Part shown: positions 34,829 through 44,247 of the stretch, piece after piece
Layout: each line of letters opens with the position of its first letter
Position numbering within the stretch: position 1 is the stretch's first letter
NCBI GenBank assembly: GCA_044869955.1
Contig: JBIOYC010000060.1
Span: forward strand, 1 to 64,000
DNA length: 64,000 bases
Source of the DNA: CALMKX01 sp044869955
GTDB taxonomy: Bacteria > Acidobacteriota > Thermoanaerobaculia > Multivoradales > SZUA-115
Reading direction: 5' to 3'
Position numbers and translations under genes: made by a program
Notes under the pieces: generated by a model
Seen by the model: only the letters and a program-made list of their open reading frames with translations
What the model was told of the DNA's origin: nothing
The model's database searches: none

Positions 34829-35125
34829 ATGAGCTCGATCCGAAACCTGATGAAGCAAGCCCAGCAGATGCAGGAGAAGCTCCAGAAGGAGCTCGCCGAG
34901 CTGGTGGTCGAGGCCACCGTCGGCGGCGGCATGGTGACCGTGCGCATGAGCGGCCACAAGCAGTTGGTGTCGGTGAAGATCGACAAGGAGGTCATGGACC
35001 CGGACGACCCCTCCATGCTCGAGGACCTCATCGTCGCTGCTGTCAACGAGGCCCACCGCAAGGTCGACGAGACCATGCAGGGCCGCCTCGGCATGCTCGC
35101 CTCGGGGCTCCCCCTCTCGCTCTGA
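34829..35125 (+). CDS. ybaB: YbaB/EbfC family nucleoid-associated protein
   Basis: A 98-residue protein with the family N-terminal helix (LMKQAQQMQEKLQKELAEL), the VEATVGGGMVTVRMSGHKQLVSVKID core and the C-terminal helix EAHRKVDETMQ. It binds DNA as a dimer. It begins immediately after the dnaX stop and precedes recR, the standard dnaX-ybaB-recR unit. Confidence 0.94.
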   Translation: MSSIRNLMKQAQQMQEKLQKELAELVVEATVGGGMVTVRMSGHKQLVSVKIDKEVMDPDDPSMLEDLIVAAVNEAHRKVDETMQGRLGMLASGLPLSL

Positions 35126-35138
35126 TCCCTTCCCGCCC

Positions 35139-35723
35139 ATGTCGGATCCCCTGGCCCGGCTGATCGGAGAGCTCTCCCGGCTGCCGGGCATCGGCGCCAA
35201 GACCGCCACCCGACTCGCCCACCACGTGCTCAAAGTGCCGGAGACCGAGGCCCGCGCCCTGGCGAGCGCCATCATCGAGGTGAAGGAGCGCCTCTTCCAC
35301 TGCTCCGCCTGCAACGCCATCACGGCCATCGAGCCCTGCCGCTTCTGCGCCGACCCTTCGCGCCGGCGAGACCAGATCTGCGTGGTCGAAGAGCCGTTCA
35401 ACATCCTGCCGATCGAGCGCACCGGCGAGTTCCACGGTCTCTACCACGTGCTGCTGGGAGCCCTCTCCCCCCAACGCGGCATCGGACCCGAGCGCCTGGC
35501 GATCGCCGGCCTGCTCCCACGCCTCGGCGGTGTCGAAGAAGTGGTGCTCGCCACCAACCCCAGCGTCGAGGGGGAAGCCACGGCCCTCTTCCTGGCGCGA
35601 CTGCTGCACGATCGAGGGGTCAAGGTCACCCGCCTCGCCTTCGGCATGCCGGTCGGCGGCGACATCGAGTACACCGACGAGGTCACCCTCGCCCGCTCCC
35701 TCGCCGGCCGCCGGGAGATCTGA
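35139..35723 (+). CDS. recR: Recombination mediator RecR
   Basis: A 194-residue protein with the N-terminal helix-hairpin-helix (LPGIGAKTATRLAHHVL), the zinc finger Cys55/58/67/70, and a Toprim domain (ICVVEEPFNILPIERT, ATNPSVEGEATALFL). With RecF (also in this window) and RecO it loads RecA at gaps. Its stop overlaps the next start by one base. Confidence 0.95.
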   Translation: MSDPLARLIGELSRLPGIGAKTATRLAHHVLKVPETEARALASAIIEVKERLFHCSACNAITAIEPCRFCADPSRRRDQICVVEEPFNILPIERTGEFHGLYHVLLGALSPQRGIGPERLAIAGLLPRLGGVEEVVLATNPSVEGEATALFLARLLHDRGVKVTRLAFGMPVGGDIEYTDEVTLARSLAGRREI

Positions 35724-37054
35724 TGCCCCGCGCGGGTGCCACCCGCCGCCGCGCCGGCCTGGGCCGTGGCGACCTCCTGCCCGAGATCCTCACCCCGCCG
35801 CCGGGGCCACGCTCCCGGGCCTGCTCTCTACGCCTGGCCGCTGCCGAGGCTCCGGGGGTCAACACACTCTTCGGCGGCGAGCCGGCTCTGGTGTGGGAGC
35901 AAGCTCGCGGTGCCAACGTGGTCGACGTCGACGGCAACCGCTACCTCGACCTAACCTCGGGCTTCGGCGCCGCCGCGGTCGGCCACCGCCACCCGCGGGT
36001 GGTCGCTGCCGTCCGCCGACAATCCCGGCTGCTCCTCCACGGCCTCGGCGACGTAGCTGCGCACCCCTGCCGGGTCGAGCTGGCAGAACGGCTCGCCGCT
36101 CTCGCCCCGGTGGACGACGCCCGGGTCTACTTCGCCACCTCCGGGGCCGAGGCGGTCGAGATCGCTCTCAAGACTGCCCTCCTCGCCACCTGCCGGCCGG
36201 AGCTCCTCGCCTTCGACCCCGCCTACCACGGCCTGACCTTCGGCGCCCTCGCCGTGACCTCGAGGCCGGCGTTCCGCGAGCCGTTCCGGGAGCGGCTGGG
36301 CCGAGTGCACCGGCCGCCCTTCGGGGCTCCCCTCACGGAGATCGAGCCCCTGCTCGCCACTCGCCGTGTGGCGGCGGCGATCGTCGAGCCGGTGGTCGGA
36401 CGTGAAGGGGTCTTGCTGCCGCCCCCGGGATGGCTCGCGGGCCTCGCCGCCCTCTGCCGCCGGCACGGCACACTCTTCGTGGCCGACGAGATCTGGACCG
36501 GCTTCGGTCGCACGGGCGCGTGGTTCGCCTCGGTCGAGGAGGGTGTGCGCCCGGACCTGCTCTGCTGCGGCAAGGCGCTCGGGGGGGGACTGCCGATCGC
36601 CGCGGCCCTGGGGGAGGCCCGATGGATGGCGGCCTGGGAGGGGCCCGGGGAGGCGCGTCACACCTCGACTTTCCTCGGCCATCCCCTGGCCTGTGCCGCC
36701 GCCCTCGCCGCCCTCGAGGTGCTCGCGCGGGAAGACCTGCCCGGCAGGGCGGCCCGTCTGGGGCGGCTGCTCGCTCGGCGGTTCTCGGGCTGGTCGGGCC
36801 GCATCCCCGGCCTCCTCGAAGTGCGAGGCCGGGGCCTGTTCTGGGGGCTGGCTCTCGCGACGGCCCATCAGGCTGCCCAATTGGTGAGCTTCGCCCGCGG
36901 CCGAGGCGTCTTGCTGCTCACGGGCGGACCGGATGGTAAGGTCGTGGAGATCGCGCCGCCCCTTTCGATCCGCTCGCGCCAGCTCGACTTTGCGCTCGGC
37001 GTCCTGGAGGAAGGTCTGCGGCGGCCGCTCCCGAGGATGAGGACGCCTGGATGA
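35723..37054 (+). CDS. Class III PLP aminotransferase
   Basis: A 443-residue aminotransferase: VVDVDGNRYLDLTSGFGAAAVGH near the N terminus, the TSGAEAVEIALK motif, Asp255 in LFVADEIWTGFGRTG and the PLP lysine Lys284 in CCGKALGGGLPIAA. Substrate is not evident; the neighbourhood (recR upstream, glycosyltransferase downstream) is not informative. It shares a base with recR and overlaps the glycosyltransferase gene by 4 bp, so it is in one transcript with both. Confidence 0.87.
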   Translation: MPRAGATRRRAGLGRGDLLPEILTPPPGPRSRACSLRLAAAEAPGVNTLFGGEPALVWEQARGANVVDVDGNRYLDLTSGFGAAAVGHRHPRVVAAVRRQSRLLLHGLGDVAAHPCRVELAERLAALAPVDDARVYFATSGAEAVEIALKTALLATCRPELLAFDPAYHGLTFGALAVTSRPAFREPFRERLGRVHRPPFGAPLTEIEPLLATRRVAAAIVEPVVGREGVLLPPPGWLAGLAALCRRHGTLFVADEIWTGFGRTGAWFASVEEGVRPDLLCCGKALGGGLPIAAALGEARWMAAWEGPGEARHTSTFLGHPLACAAALAALEVLAREDLPGRAARLGRLLARRFSGWSGRIPGLLEVRGRGLFWGLALATAHQAAQLVSFARGRGVLLLTGGPDGKVVEIAPPLSIRSRQLDFALGVLEEGLRRPLPRMRTPG

Positions 37055-37947
37055 CCCCGACGCTCGGCATCGTGCTGGTGCATTTCGGACCGACCGAGCC
37101 GACCCGCCGAGCTCTGGCGGCGATCGCCGCCGACCCCTCGCGCGCCGGGCGCAGGGTGGTGCTCGTCGACAACTCCGACAGCTTCGCCGGCGACGCCGCG
37201 GTCGCGGGTCTGACCCTCCTCGCCGCACCCGACAACCCGGGATTCGGCAGCGGCGCCAACCGTGGCGCCGTCGCTCTCGAGGCCGGCGGGCCGGTCTGCG
37301 GCTATCTGTTCCTGAACGGCGACGTCGAGATCGTCCCGGGCTTCCTGGACGCCGCGGCCGCCGCCCTCGCCGCCGGGGCCGGTGCGGTGGGCGGTCCTCT
37401 CTACCTCGACGACGCTCGCACCCGGGTCTGGTATGCCGGTGGCCGCGTGGTCGCCTGGCGAGGCACCGTGCTCCAGGAGCGGGCCACCGACTCCGCGGCC
37501 AGGCGCCGCCTTGTGGGCTTCATCCCCGGTGCGGCGATGGTGGTCGGCACCGCCGCCTTCGAGGCCGTCGGCGGCTTCGACGAGCGCTTCTTCCTCTACA
37601 ACGAGGACGTCGACCTTTGCCTGCGCCTTTCCCGGGCGGGCTTCTCGTTGCTCTTCGAGCCCGAGATGGCGGCCATCCACCGAGTCGGCGGCGCCACCGG
37701 CTCGGCCGAGCGTTCCCCGCTCTACCTCGAGCACCTCACACGCACCCGCCTGCTGCCCTTTCCGTCGCGACTCCACCGGCTCTGGCTCGCCCTCCTCCAC
37801 ACCGGTTGGCTGGGGGTTCGCAGCCTGGCCCTGCTCGCCCAGCGGGGTGGCCGGGCTCGCGCCCAGGTCGCCGCCTTGCTGCGGGGCCACCGCGACGCCC
37901 TGGCCAGCGCCTGGTCGGGCCGGCTCTCTCGCCGGCGTTCGCACTAG
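37051..37947 (+). CDS. Family 2 glycosyltransferase
   Basis: A 298-residue GT-A enzyme of the rhamnosyltransferase-like GT2 group: GIVLVHFGPTEPTRRAL, VVLVDNSDS, DNPGFGSGANRGA, LNGDVEIVPGFLDA (metal-site Asp) and the acceptor-side GGFDERFFLYNEDVDLCLRLSRAG. There is no membrane segment. The sugar and acceptor are unknown, but cell-surface polysaccharide synthesis is likely. Confidence 0.87.
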   Translation: MTPTLGIVLVHFGPTEPTRRALAAIAADPSRAGRRVVLVDNSDSFAGDAAVAGLTLLAAPDNPGFGSGANRGAVALEAGGPVCGYLFLNGDVEIVPGFLDAAAAALAAGAGAVGGPLYLDDARTRVWYAGGRVVAWRGTVLQERATDSAARRRLVGFIPGAAMVVGTAAFEAVGGFDERFFLYNEDVDLCLRLSRAGFSLLFEPEMAAIHRVGGATGSAERSPLYLEHLTRTRLLPFPSRLHRLWLALLHTGWLGVRSLALLAQRGGRARAQVAALLRGHRDALASAWSGRLSRRRSH

Positions 37948-37970
37948 CGTCACCCTGCTAGCATCGCGGC

Positions 37971-38537
37971 GTGTCGGAGCCCGCGTTCAAGATCGCCTTC
38001 ATCGGCAGCCACGGCGTCGGCAAGACGACTCTCTGCTATGGGCTCGCGGCCCGCCTTAAGGCCCGGGACTTCTCCTGTGACGTGGTCCATGAGGTGGCCC
38101 GGCGCTGCCCCCTGCCCATCAATCAGGACACCACGGTCGCGGCCCAGGCCTGGATCCTCCACACCCAGATCGCCGAAGAGCTGGTCGCTGCCTCCCGCTA
38201 CCCGGTGGTCCTGTGCGATCGCAGCGCGCTCGACAACTACGTCTACCTCCTCCTCGCCAGCCACCCGCCCAGCATGCTCGAGGAGCTGGTTTCGAGCTGG
38301 ATGACGACCTACTCCCTTCTCGTCGAAGTGCCGATCCTCGCTTCCCCTTCACCCGATGGGGTGCGCGCCGCGGATCCTGCCTTCCAGCTCGCGGTCCAGC
38401 TGCGGCTTCGCAACGAGATCGATCGCCGCGGCCTTGCCACCCTGCGCCTCGATCCTGCCGAGCGCCCGTCCTGGCTCGACACCGTCGAGAGGGCTGCGCT
38501 CGACCGCCTGGCCCCGGGCCAGCTCTCGCTGCTCTGA
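37971..38537 (+). CDS. P-loop NTPase, NadR/AAA_28-like
   Basis: A 188-residue ATPase/kinase-like protein with Walker A GSHGVGKTT (12-20), a Walker B-like VVLCDRSALDNYVYLLL and a small lid region. The shape resembles NadR-type kinases and AAA_28 proteins, which phosphorylate small molecules, but the substrate is unclear. The start is GTG. TGC-TAGCAT ends 6 nt before it, so the transcript may be leaderless. It is followed by a cNMP-binding protein gene 68 bp on. Confidence 0.75.
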   Translation: MSEPAFKIAFIGSHGVGKTTLCYGLAARLKARDFSCDVVHEVARRCPLPINQDTTVAAQAWILHTQIAEELVAASRYPVVLCDRSALDNYVYLLLASHPPSMLEELVSSWMTTYSLLVEVPILASPSPDGVRAADPAFQLAVQLRLRNEIDRRGLATLRLDPAERPSWLDTVERAALDRLAPGQLSLL

Positions 38538-38605
38538 CCAACCGGCCCCTCGCCCGACCGCTCCGCTCTAGGCATTCCACGCTAGAATTCCCGGCCGACG
38601 TCACC

Positions 38606-39607
38606 ATGAGCTCCCCCGCAGAGGATGTCTTCCGGCGCTCCCAGGTCTTCGCCCACCTGTCGGCGACGGACTTGGCCGTGCTCGGCCGGTGCTCGGCCCT
38701 GCGCAGCCTCCCTGCCGGCTCGGTGGTGGTGCGCCGCAACGACACCTCGCGTGATGCCTTCCTGATCACCAAGGGCCGGGTCCGCATCGAGCGAGACACA
38801 CCCTACGGCCCCTACCGCTTCGCGGTGCTGACCGAGGGCGACCTCTTCGGTGAGGCCAGCTTCATCGACCTGCTCGGGCGCTCCGGAGATGCCACCACGG
38901 AGACCGATGCCACCCTCCTCGTGCTCGACCATGCCGCCCTCGAAGAGGCCACGCGCCAGGACACCCGCTTCACCGTCGCCTTGCTCTGGGCTTTTTGGAA
39001 GAGTCTCTCGGGAAAGCTGCGTCGGGCCAACGAGCACCTCCTGCAGTTCTTCTCGGAGGGTGGCGGTCCGCCGCTCGCCGATGGTCCCATCGATCAGCGC
39101 GCCACCGGGCAGTTCCAGATCGGCCTCGACGCCAAGCGCAAGCTCTTCGAGGAGCAGACTCTCTCGGCCCTGGAGATCAACTTCCTCTCCTCCCTGTCGA
39201 AGGCCAAGCAGCTCGAGGAAGGAGAGCTGCTCTTCCGCGAGGGAGAGCCGGGGGACCGCATGTACGTGGTGCTCGAGGGCCAGGTCCGGATCAGCAAGAC
39301 GATCCCGGGCGTGGGTGAGGAGGCGCTGGCCTTCCTCGAGCGCGGCGACTACTTCGGCGAGATGGCCCTGATCGACAACGCTCCTCGCTCGGCGGACGCC
39401 CGGGCCCACACCGGGGGCGCGGTGGTGCTCGCCATCCCGCGAGAAGTGGTCGAGGGCGTCCTGGACATCCGCAAGGTGACTTCGCTGCGCCTGCTCAAGC
39501 TGCTGTGCTCGCTGGTGGCCAAACGTCTGCGGGAGCTCGACGAGAAGATCATCGGCTGGTACCTGCTCTCGGGCGGCGGCCAGGAACCGCTCGCGGCGCC
39601 GCCCTAG
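38606..39607 (+). CDS. Double cyclic-nucleotide-binding-domain protein
   Basis: A 333-residue soluble protein with two cNMP-binding (Crp-like) beta rolls, at about 12-120 and 195-315. The phosphate-binding cassettes are FGEASFIDLLGRSGDA and FGEMALIDNAPRSADA; both have Glu and the second has the Arg expected for ligand binding. A helical linker joins them. No DNA-binding helix-turn-helix or other output domain is present, so it may regulate by protein interaction. Its 3' end overlaps mutY by 59 bp tail to tail. Confidence 0.85.
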   Translation: MSSPAEDVFRRSQVFAHLSATDLAVLGRCSALRSLPAGSVVVRRNDTSRDAFLITKGRVRIERDTPYGPYRFAVLTEGDLFGEASFIDLLGRSGDATTETDATLLVLDHAALEEATRQDTRFTVALLWAFWKSLSGKLRRANEHLLQFFSEGGGPPLADGPIDQRATGQFQIGLDAKRKLFEEQTLSALEINFLSSLSKAKQLEEGELLFREGEPGDRMYVVLEGQVRISKTIPGVGEEALAFLERGDYFGEMALIDNAPRSADARAHTGGAVVLAIPREVVEGVLDIRKVTSLRLLKLLCSLVAKRLRELDEKIIGWYLLSGGGQEPLAAPP

Positions 39608-40649
39608 CCTCGGCGCGGCGCAGGGCCTTGCCGAGCAGCGCCGACTGCGGCAGGCGAGAGGTCTCCTCGCGGGAGAACCAACCCGCCTCGACTCCCTGGC
39701 TCACCACGCCATCGCCTTCGACCTGCGCGCGATGAATCGTCGCCGTGATCGCCCGGAAGGTGATGCCGTGCCGCACCGAGCCGAGCTCCTCGAGGAGGCT
39801 CCAGCACCCCCCGTAGGCGCCGCCGAGAGCTGCTGCCGCCGCGGATGGATCGTCTGATTCCCCGCCGGTCTCCACCCAAGGCAGCTCCCAAGTACCGGCC
39901 AGCAGCTCGCTGGCGTCGTCCCGTCGGACCAGCAGCAGGCGCCCCCCGTCCTCCACCAAGGCCAGCAGCCACCGCTGGCTGACCTTGGGCGGCTTCGGGC
40001 GGGGAGCCGGGAACGCCTCCGGCTCGCCGGAGGCACGGCCCCGACAGCTCTCGCTCAGGGGACAGAGCAGGCAGCGTGGTCGCTGAGGGACACAGACCAG
40101 GGCTCCCAGCTCCATCAGGGCCTGGTTCGAATCACCAGGGCGGCCGGCATCGAGCAGGCCGGCCGCCGCCTCCAGGAGCCCGCGCCTCACCGAGCGTTGG
40201 CGCTGGTCTTCGCCGACGGCCAGCCAGCGGCTGAGCACACGCACGACGTTGCCGTCGAGGACTGGCTCCACGACGCCAAAGGCGATACTCGCGACGGCTG
40301 CTGCGGTGTACTCCCCGATCCCGGGCAGGGTCCGGAGGCCGGCCGGGGTGCGGGGAAACCCGCCCTGCTCCGCTACCTGCCTGGCAGCGGCATGGAGCTG
40401 GCGCGCTCGCCGGTAATAGCCGAGGCCGGCCCACGAAGCGAGTACCTCGGGCAGCTCTGCGCCGGCCAGCGCCTCGACCGTGGGGTAGCGGGAAAGAAAG
40501 CGTTCGAAGTAGGGGATGACCGTCTCGACCCGCGTCTGCTGGAGCATGATCTCCGACAGCCAGACACGGTAAGGGTCCTGATCACGGCGCCAGGGAAGGT
40601 CGCGCCGGTGGCGATCGAACCACGCCAGAAGGGCTGCCCCGGCGGACAT
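39549..40649 (-). CDS. mutY: Adenine DNA glycosylase MutY
   Basis: A 366-residue enzyme that removes A opposite 8-oxoG. It has the HhH-GPD core (SEIMLQQTRVETVIPYF with Glu33, LPGIGEYTAAAVASIAFG, catalytic Asp132 in VLDGNVVRV), a [4Fe-4S] cluster with C-x6-C-x2-C-x5-C (Cys186, 193, 196, 202), and a C-terminal NUDIX-like domain. The start at 40649 begins the conserved region. TATACT lies 7 nt upstream, another leaderless-type promoter. Upstream in-frame sequence is not conserved. Confidence 0.94.
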   Translation of the reverse strand: MSAGAALLAWFDRHRRDLPWRRDQDPYRVWLSEIMLQQTRVETVIPYFERFLSRYPTVEALAGAELPEVLASWAGLGYYRRARQLHAAARQVAEQGGFPRTPAGLRTLPGIGEYTAAAVASIAFGVVEPVLDGNVVRVLSRWLAVGEDQRQRSVRRGLLEAAAGLLDAGRPGDSNQALMELGALVCVPQRPRCLLCPLSESCRGRASGEPEAFPAPRPKPPKVSQRWLLALVEDGGRLLLVRRDDASELLAGTWELPWVETGGESDDPSAAAAALGGAYGGCWSLLEELGSVRHGITFRAITATIHRAQVEGDGVVSQGVEAGWFSREETSRLPQSALLGKALRRAEARAAPRAVPGRRPRAGTSR

Positions 40650-41021
40650 CGCGGCGAGTATACGGCCAATCTGGCGTTGCGCCTTTTTCTGACGGGGTGG
40701 CGACAGTTCTTGCAAGCTGGGCGGGGCTGACAGGCACGAGGGCCGGCCCCGGTGGGGCCGGCCGTTCGCTTCACTGAAATACGGGGGAGGTCCCCGCTTG
40801 GGTAGGCCGTTCTGAGGATTTACCCCTGTGGGATAGGGGATGGAGGCGGGATCGTAGAGGGGAGGCTTGCGCCTCGGTACAGGTAGGATAAGAGTCGGTG
40901 GGTGGAACCTCCCTCGTATCGGTGTTAACCGTTCGTTAACCCATCTGCGCTCCTTTATCAGCAAGCACCGTGCCAGCCCCTCCGGGAGCCTCTTCGGCTG
41001 CCTGCTAGAATCCCCTTACCT
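40650..41021. other. 372-bp intergenic region between mutY and sppA
   Basis: No gene is seen. It holds the mutY -10 (TATACT, 40657-40662), a hairpin GGCCGGCCCC/GGGGCCGGCC at 40741-40763 without a U tract, two GTTAAC palindromes 5 bp apart (40924-40940), and the sppA extended -10 TGC-TAGAAT (41003-41011). Confidence 0.6.
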
Positions 41022-42740
41022 ATGAAACGGCTCCTCTTGGTCCTTCTCCTCGTCTTCTTCCTGGCTTCGCTCATCTTGGCCCTCGGCCTCGTCGCCGGCC
41101 TCGGCGGCGGTCCCAGCCTGTCGCATGCCTCGGTCCTGGAGTGGGAGCTAGACGGCGGGCTCTCGGAGCAGGCTGCCGACGGGCTCTTCCCCTTCCCCGG
41201 TGTCGAGTCCGAGCCGACCCTGGCGGAGATCTACTCGGCACTGCGCGCGGCGCCGCAGGATGACCACATCGAGGGCGTCGTCGTGAAGTTCGGCAGCCCG
41301 GCCTTCGGCCTCGCTCGTGCCGAGCAGGTCCGCCGGCTTCTCGGGCAGGTTCGCGATGCCGGGAAGTTCGTCGAGTGCTACCTCGAGACCGCCGGCGAGG
41401 GCAGCAACGGCACCCTCACCTACTTCGTCGCCAGCGCCTGTAGCGCCGTCCGCATGGCGCCTGCCGGAGAGTTGAACCTCCTCGGGCTCTACGCTCCCGG
41501 TCTGTTCCTGCGCGCCACTCTCGACAAGCTCAAGATCGAGCCCCTCTTCAATTCCCGGGGCACTTACAAGAGCGCCGTCGAGACATATACCCGCACCGAT
41601 TACTCGGATGCCGCCGAAGAGGCCGTCCGTGCGTTGCTGGATGCCGAGTTCGAGGTCCTGATCACCGGCATCGCCGCGAGCCGGGGGCTGGAGCCCACTG
41701 CGGTGCAGCGGCTGATCGACCAGGCTCCCTTCTCCGCCCAGGACGCCCTCGCGGCGAAGCTGATCGACGGCGTCGCCTTCCCGGACGAGTTCGACGCCCA
41801 TCTCGCCGAGATCCTCGGCGAGGAGCCCACCACCGTGTCGATCCGCGATTACCTCGCCGGGCGCGCGCACCCGGGCACCGGAGACGTGGCCGTGCTGTTC
41901 GCGAGCGGCGTCATCGTGCATGGCCCGAGCGGGATGTCTGGGCTCTCGGGCGAACGGTACCTGGGCTCCGATGACTTCACCGACGAGCTGCGCAAGCTCG
42001 CGGAGGACGACGACGTCGAAGCCGTGGTGCTGAGAGTGGACAGCCCCGGCGGGTCGGCCCTCGCTTCCGACCTGATCCTGCGCGAGGTCGAGAGCCTGGC
42101 GCGGATCAAGCCGGTCGTGGCCTCGATGGGCGACGTCGCTGCCTCGGGCGGCTACTACGTGGTGGCCAAGGCTCCGACCATCGTCGCCGAGGCCTCGACC
42201 CTGACCGGCTCGATCGGGGTCTTTGGCGGCAAGCTGGTCACTCGCGAGTTCGAAGGCCAGCTCCTCGGCATCACCCGCGATCCCCAGAAGAGAGGGCTCA
42301 ACGCCGACCTCTACTCCTCGCTCAACGCCTACACGCCCGACCAGGAGGCCGACATGCAGGCGGCGGTGGACCGCATCTACGCCACCTTCCTGGATCACGT
42401 CGCGACGGGACGCAAGATGGAGAAAGGTGCCGTCGACGCCGTGGCGCAGGGTCGCGTGTGGGCCGGCTCGGACGCTCGCGCCCGGGGCCTCGTCGACGAG
42501 CTCGGCGGCCTCGAGCGGGCGATCGCTCTCGCGGCGGAGAAGGCTCGGCTCGACCCGACCACGGTGACGATCTCGTTCCATCCCGAGCCGCCGGACTTCC
42601 TCGACTGGCTGCGAGCCCAGACTGGCGTCCGCACCGCTCTTCCCTGGGAAGAGCTCGCGGCTCGTCTGCTTCGTGAGTCCCGGGGTGTGCACCTGCGGCT
42701 GCCTCCGGAGTGGGCAGCCCTCGCCGCACCGTTCGAATAG
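41022..42740 (+). CDS. sppA: Signal peptide peptidase SppA (67K type)
   Basis: A 572-residue membrane-bound serine protease that degrades cleaved signal peptides. It has an N-terminal membrane helix (LLLVLLLVFFLASLILALGLV) and two ClpP-like domains. The Ser/Lys dyad is visible as Lys183 in GTYKSAVETYT and Ser375 in VAASGGYYV, the same split as the E. coli enzyme. TGC-TAGAAT ends 10 nt before the ATG. Confidence 0.94.
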   Translation: MKRLLLVLLLVFFLASLILALGLVAGLGGGPSLSHASVLEWELDGGLSEQAADGLFPFPGVESEPTLAEIYSALRAAPQDDHIEGVVVKFGSPAFGLARAEQVRRLLGQVRDAGKFVECYLETAGEGSNGTLTYFVASACSAVRMAPAGELNLLGLYAPGLFLRATLDKLKIEPLFNSRGTYKSAVETYTRTDYSDAAEEAVRALLDAEFEVLITGIAASRGLEPTAVQRLIDQAPFSAQDALAAKLIDGVAFPDEFDAHLAEILGEEPTTVSIRDYLAGRAHPGTGDVAVLFASGVIVHGPSGMSGLSGERYLGSDDFTDELRKLAEDDDVEAVVLRVDSPGGSALASDLILREVESLARIKPVVASMGDVAASGGYYVVAKAPTIVAEASTLTGSIGVFGGKLVTREFEGQLLGITRDPQKRGLNADLYSSLNAYTPDQEADMQAAVDRIYATFLDHVATGRKMEKGAVDAVAQGRVWAGSDARARGLVDELGGLERAIALAAEKARLDPTTVTISFHPEPPDFLDWLRAQTGVRTALPWEELAARLLRESRGVHLRLPPEWAALAAPFE

Positions 42741-42766
42741 CCGCAAGGCCCTGAAAGATCAATAAC

Positions 42767-42917
42767 TTATCCGCAATCTTCGAAGACCTGTGCGGAAGGC
42801 TTGCGGCCGGGTCCTGGCGCTGCTATCATCCCTCCTCTCGCCGGCACCGATTTCCCAGCCTGGCTCAGCTCCGAGGAGATAGGCGTTTTCCACAGCCTGT
42901 GGAAAAGCTGTGGATTT
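42767..42917. promoter_or_regulatory. DnaA-box cluster upstream of dnaA
   Basis: Boxes close to TTATCCACA: TTATCCGCA (42767-42775), TTTTCCACA (42886-42894), inverse TGTGGAAAA (42898-42906) and inverse TGTGGATTT (42909-42917). The central pair forms a TTTTCCACAG/CTGTGGAAAA palindrome. They likely autoregulate dnaA and may be part of oriC. Confidence 0.75.
42801..42829 (+). promoter_or_regulatory. dnaA promoter
   Basis: TTGCGG (42801-42806), a 17-bp spacer ending in TGC, and TATCAT (42824-42829) form a complete extended sigma70-like promoter about 107 nt before the dnaA start. The three DnaA boxes at 42886-42917 lie in the transcribed leader. Confidence 0.65.
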
Positions 42918-42936
42918 CTTGTCCCCACGAAGGCCC

Positions 42937-44247
42937 ATGGACTTCTCGAAGGCCCATCCCCACACGCGCCGATCCTTGTGGTCGGCACTCCAGCGAGAGC
43001 TGCGCCAGAAGCTCGACCCCGAGGAGTACGCCACCTGGTTCGAGCCCCTCCGGGTGCGCTCCGAGGACGACGAGAAGCTGGTCTTGGTCGCCCCCAACAA
43101 ACGCATCCTCCACACTCTCGAGGAGAGCTACCGCCCGGCGGTGGACCGTGCCATCGCCGGTCTCGACGGCAAGCCCTTCGAGGTGCTCTTCGCCCTGGAC
43201 GGGGTCGAGAAGGTGGCGCCGGTCCGCGAGGTCGCCCAGTTCAACCCCCGCTATCTGTTCAAGAACTTCGTCGTCGGCCCCTCGAACCAGTTCGCCTACG
43301 CCGCCTCCCGGGCGGTTGCCGAGAAGCCCTCGAAGAGCTACAACCCCCTCTTCCTCTACGGCGGCGTCGGGCTCGGCAAGACTCACCTGCTCCATGCCGT
43401 GGGCCACGAGATCTGCTCCCTCCACCCCCACCTGGTCGTGCGCTACCTCGCCGCCGAGCAATTCGTCAATGAGCTCATCAACTCGATCCGCTTCGACCGC
43501 ATGCCCGCCTTCCGCGAGCGCTACCGCAACATCGACGTCCTCCTGATCGACGACATCCAGTTCATCGCCAACAAGGAGCGCACCCAGGAGGAGTTCTTCC
43601 ACACCTTCAACACCCTCTACTCGAGCCAGAAGCAGATCATCCTCTCCTCGGACTCCTCGCCTCGGGACATTCCAACTCTCGAGGAGCGTTTGCGCAGCCG
43701 CTTCGAGTGGGGCCTGATCGCCGACATCCAGGCTCCGGACCTCGAGACCCGGGTGGTGATCCTGCGCCGCAAGGCCGAGCTCGAGGGAATCGCCCTTCCC
43801 GACGACGTCGCCGACTTCATCGCCCGCCAGGTACGCTCCAGCGTTCGCGAGCTCGAGGGCCTGCTCAACCGGGTCATCGCCTTCGCCTCCCTGACCGGCA
43901 AGCTCCTCTCCGTCGACCTCGCCCAGGAGACTCTGAAGGACATCCTCGCCCAGGCCACCCACCGGGTCACCGGCAGCGACATCATCAAGCTGGTCGCGCG
44001 GCACTACGGGCTCAAGGTCAGCGAGATCAAGAGCCGCACCAACGTCAAGCAGGTAGCCTTCCCCCGCCACGTCGCGATGTACCTGTGCCGGCGCCTGACC
44101 GACATGTCTCTGCCGGAGATCGGCAAGCAGTTCAACAACAAGCATCACTCGACGGTCAAGTACTCGATCGACAAGATCGACCTGCTCCGGAAAACCGACG
44201 AGGATCTCGACCGCGCCCTCCGACACCTCGAGGATCACTTCGCCTGA
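42937..44247 (+). CDS. dnaA: Chromosomal replication initiator DnaA
   Basis: A 436-residue initiator. It has an N-terminal domain I (SLWSALQRELRQKLDPEEYATWF), a short linker, the AAA+ domain with Walker A GGVGLGKTH (near 142) and Walker B VLLIDDIQFIANKE, the arginine-finger region, and domain IV with DMSLPEIGKQFNNKHHSTV. An upstream GTG at 42910 is in frame but sits inside a DnaA box, so ATG 42937 (with GAAGG upstream) is preferred. It is followed by dnaN, recF, gyrB and gyrA. Confidence 0.96.
   Translation: MDFSKAHPHTRRSLWSALQRELRQKLDPEEYATWFEPLRVRSEDDEKLVLVAPNKRILHTLEESYRPAVDRAIAGLDGKPFEVLFALDGVEKVAPVREVAQFNPRYLFKNFVVGPSNQFAYAASRAVAEKPSKSYNPLFLYGGVGLGKTHLLHAVGHEICSLHPHLVVRYLAAEQFVNELINSIRFDRMPAFRERYRNIDVLLIDDIQFIANKERTQEEFFHTFNTLYSSQKQIILSSDSSPRDIPTLEERLRSRFEWGLIADIQAPDLETRVVILRRKAELEGIALPDDVADFIARQVRSSVRELEGLLNRVIAFASLTGKLLSVDLAQETLKDILAQATHRVTGSDIIKLVARHYGLKVSEIKSRTNVKQVAFPRHVAMYLCRRLTDMSLPEIGKQFNNKHHSTVKYSIDKIDLLRKTDEDLDRALRHLEDHFA

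Noticed and set aside
40741..40763. Rho-independent terminator between mutY and sppA
   Set aside because: A perfect GC hairpin but no U tract, and it lies upstream of both flanking divergent genes, so it is not placed to end either.
42910..42936. GTG start for dnaA
   Set aside because: It falls inside a DnaA box; the ATG at 42937 matches the usual N terminus.
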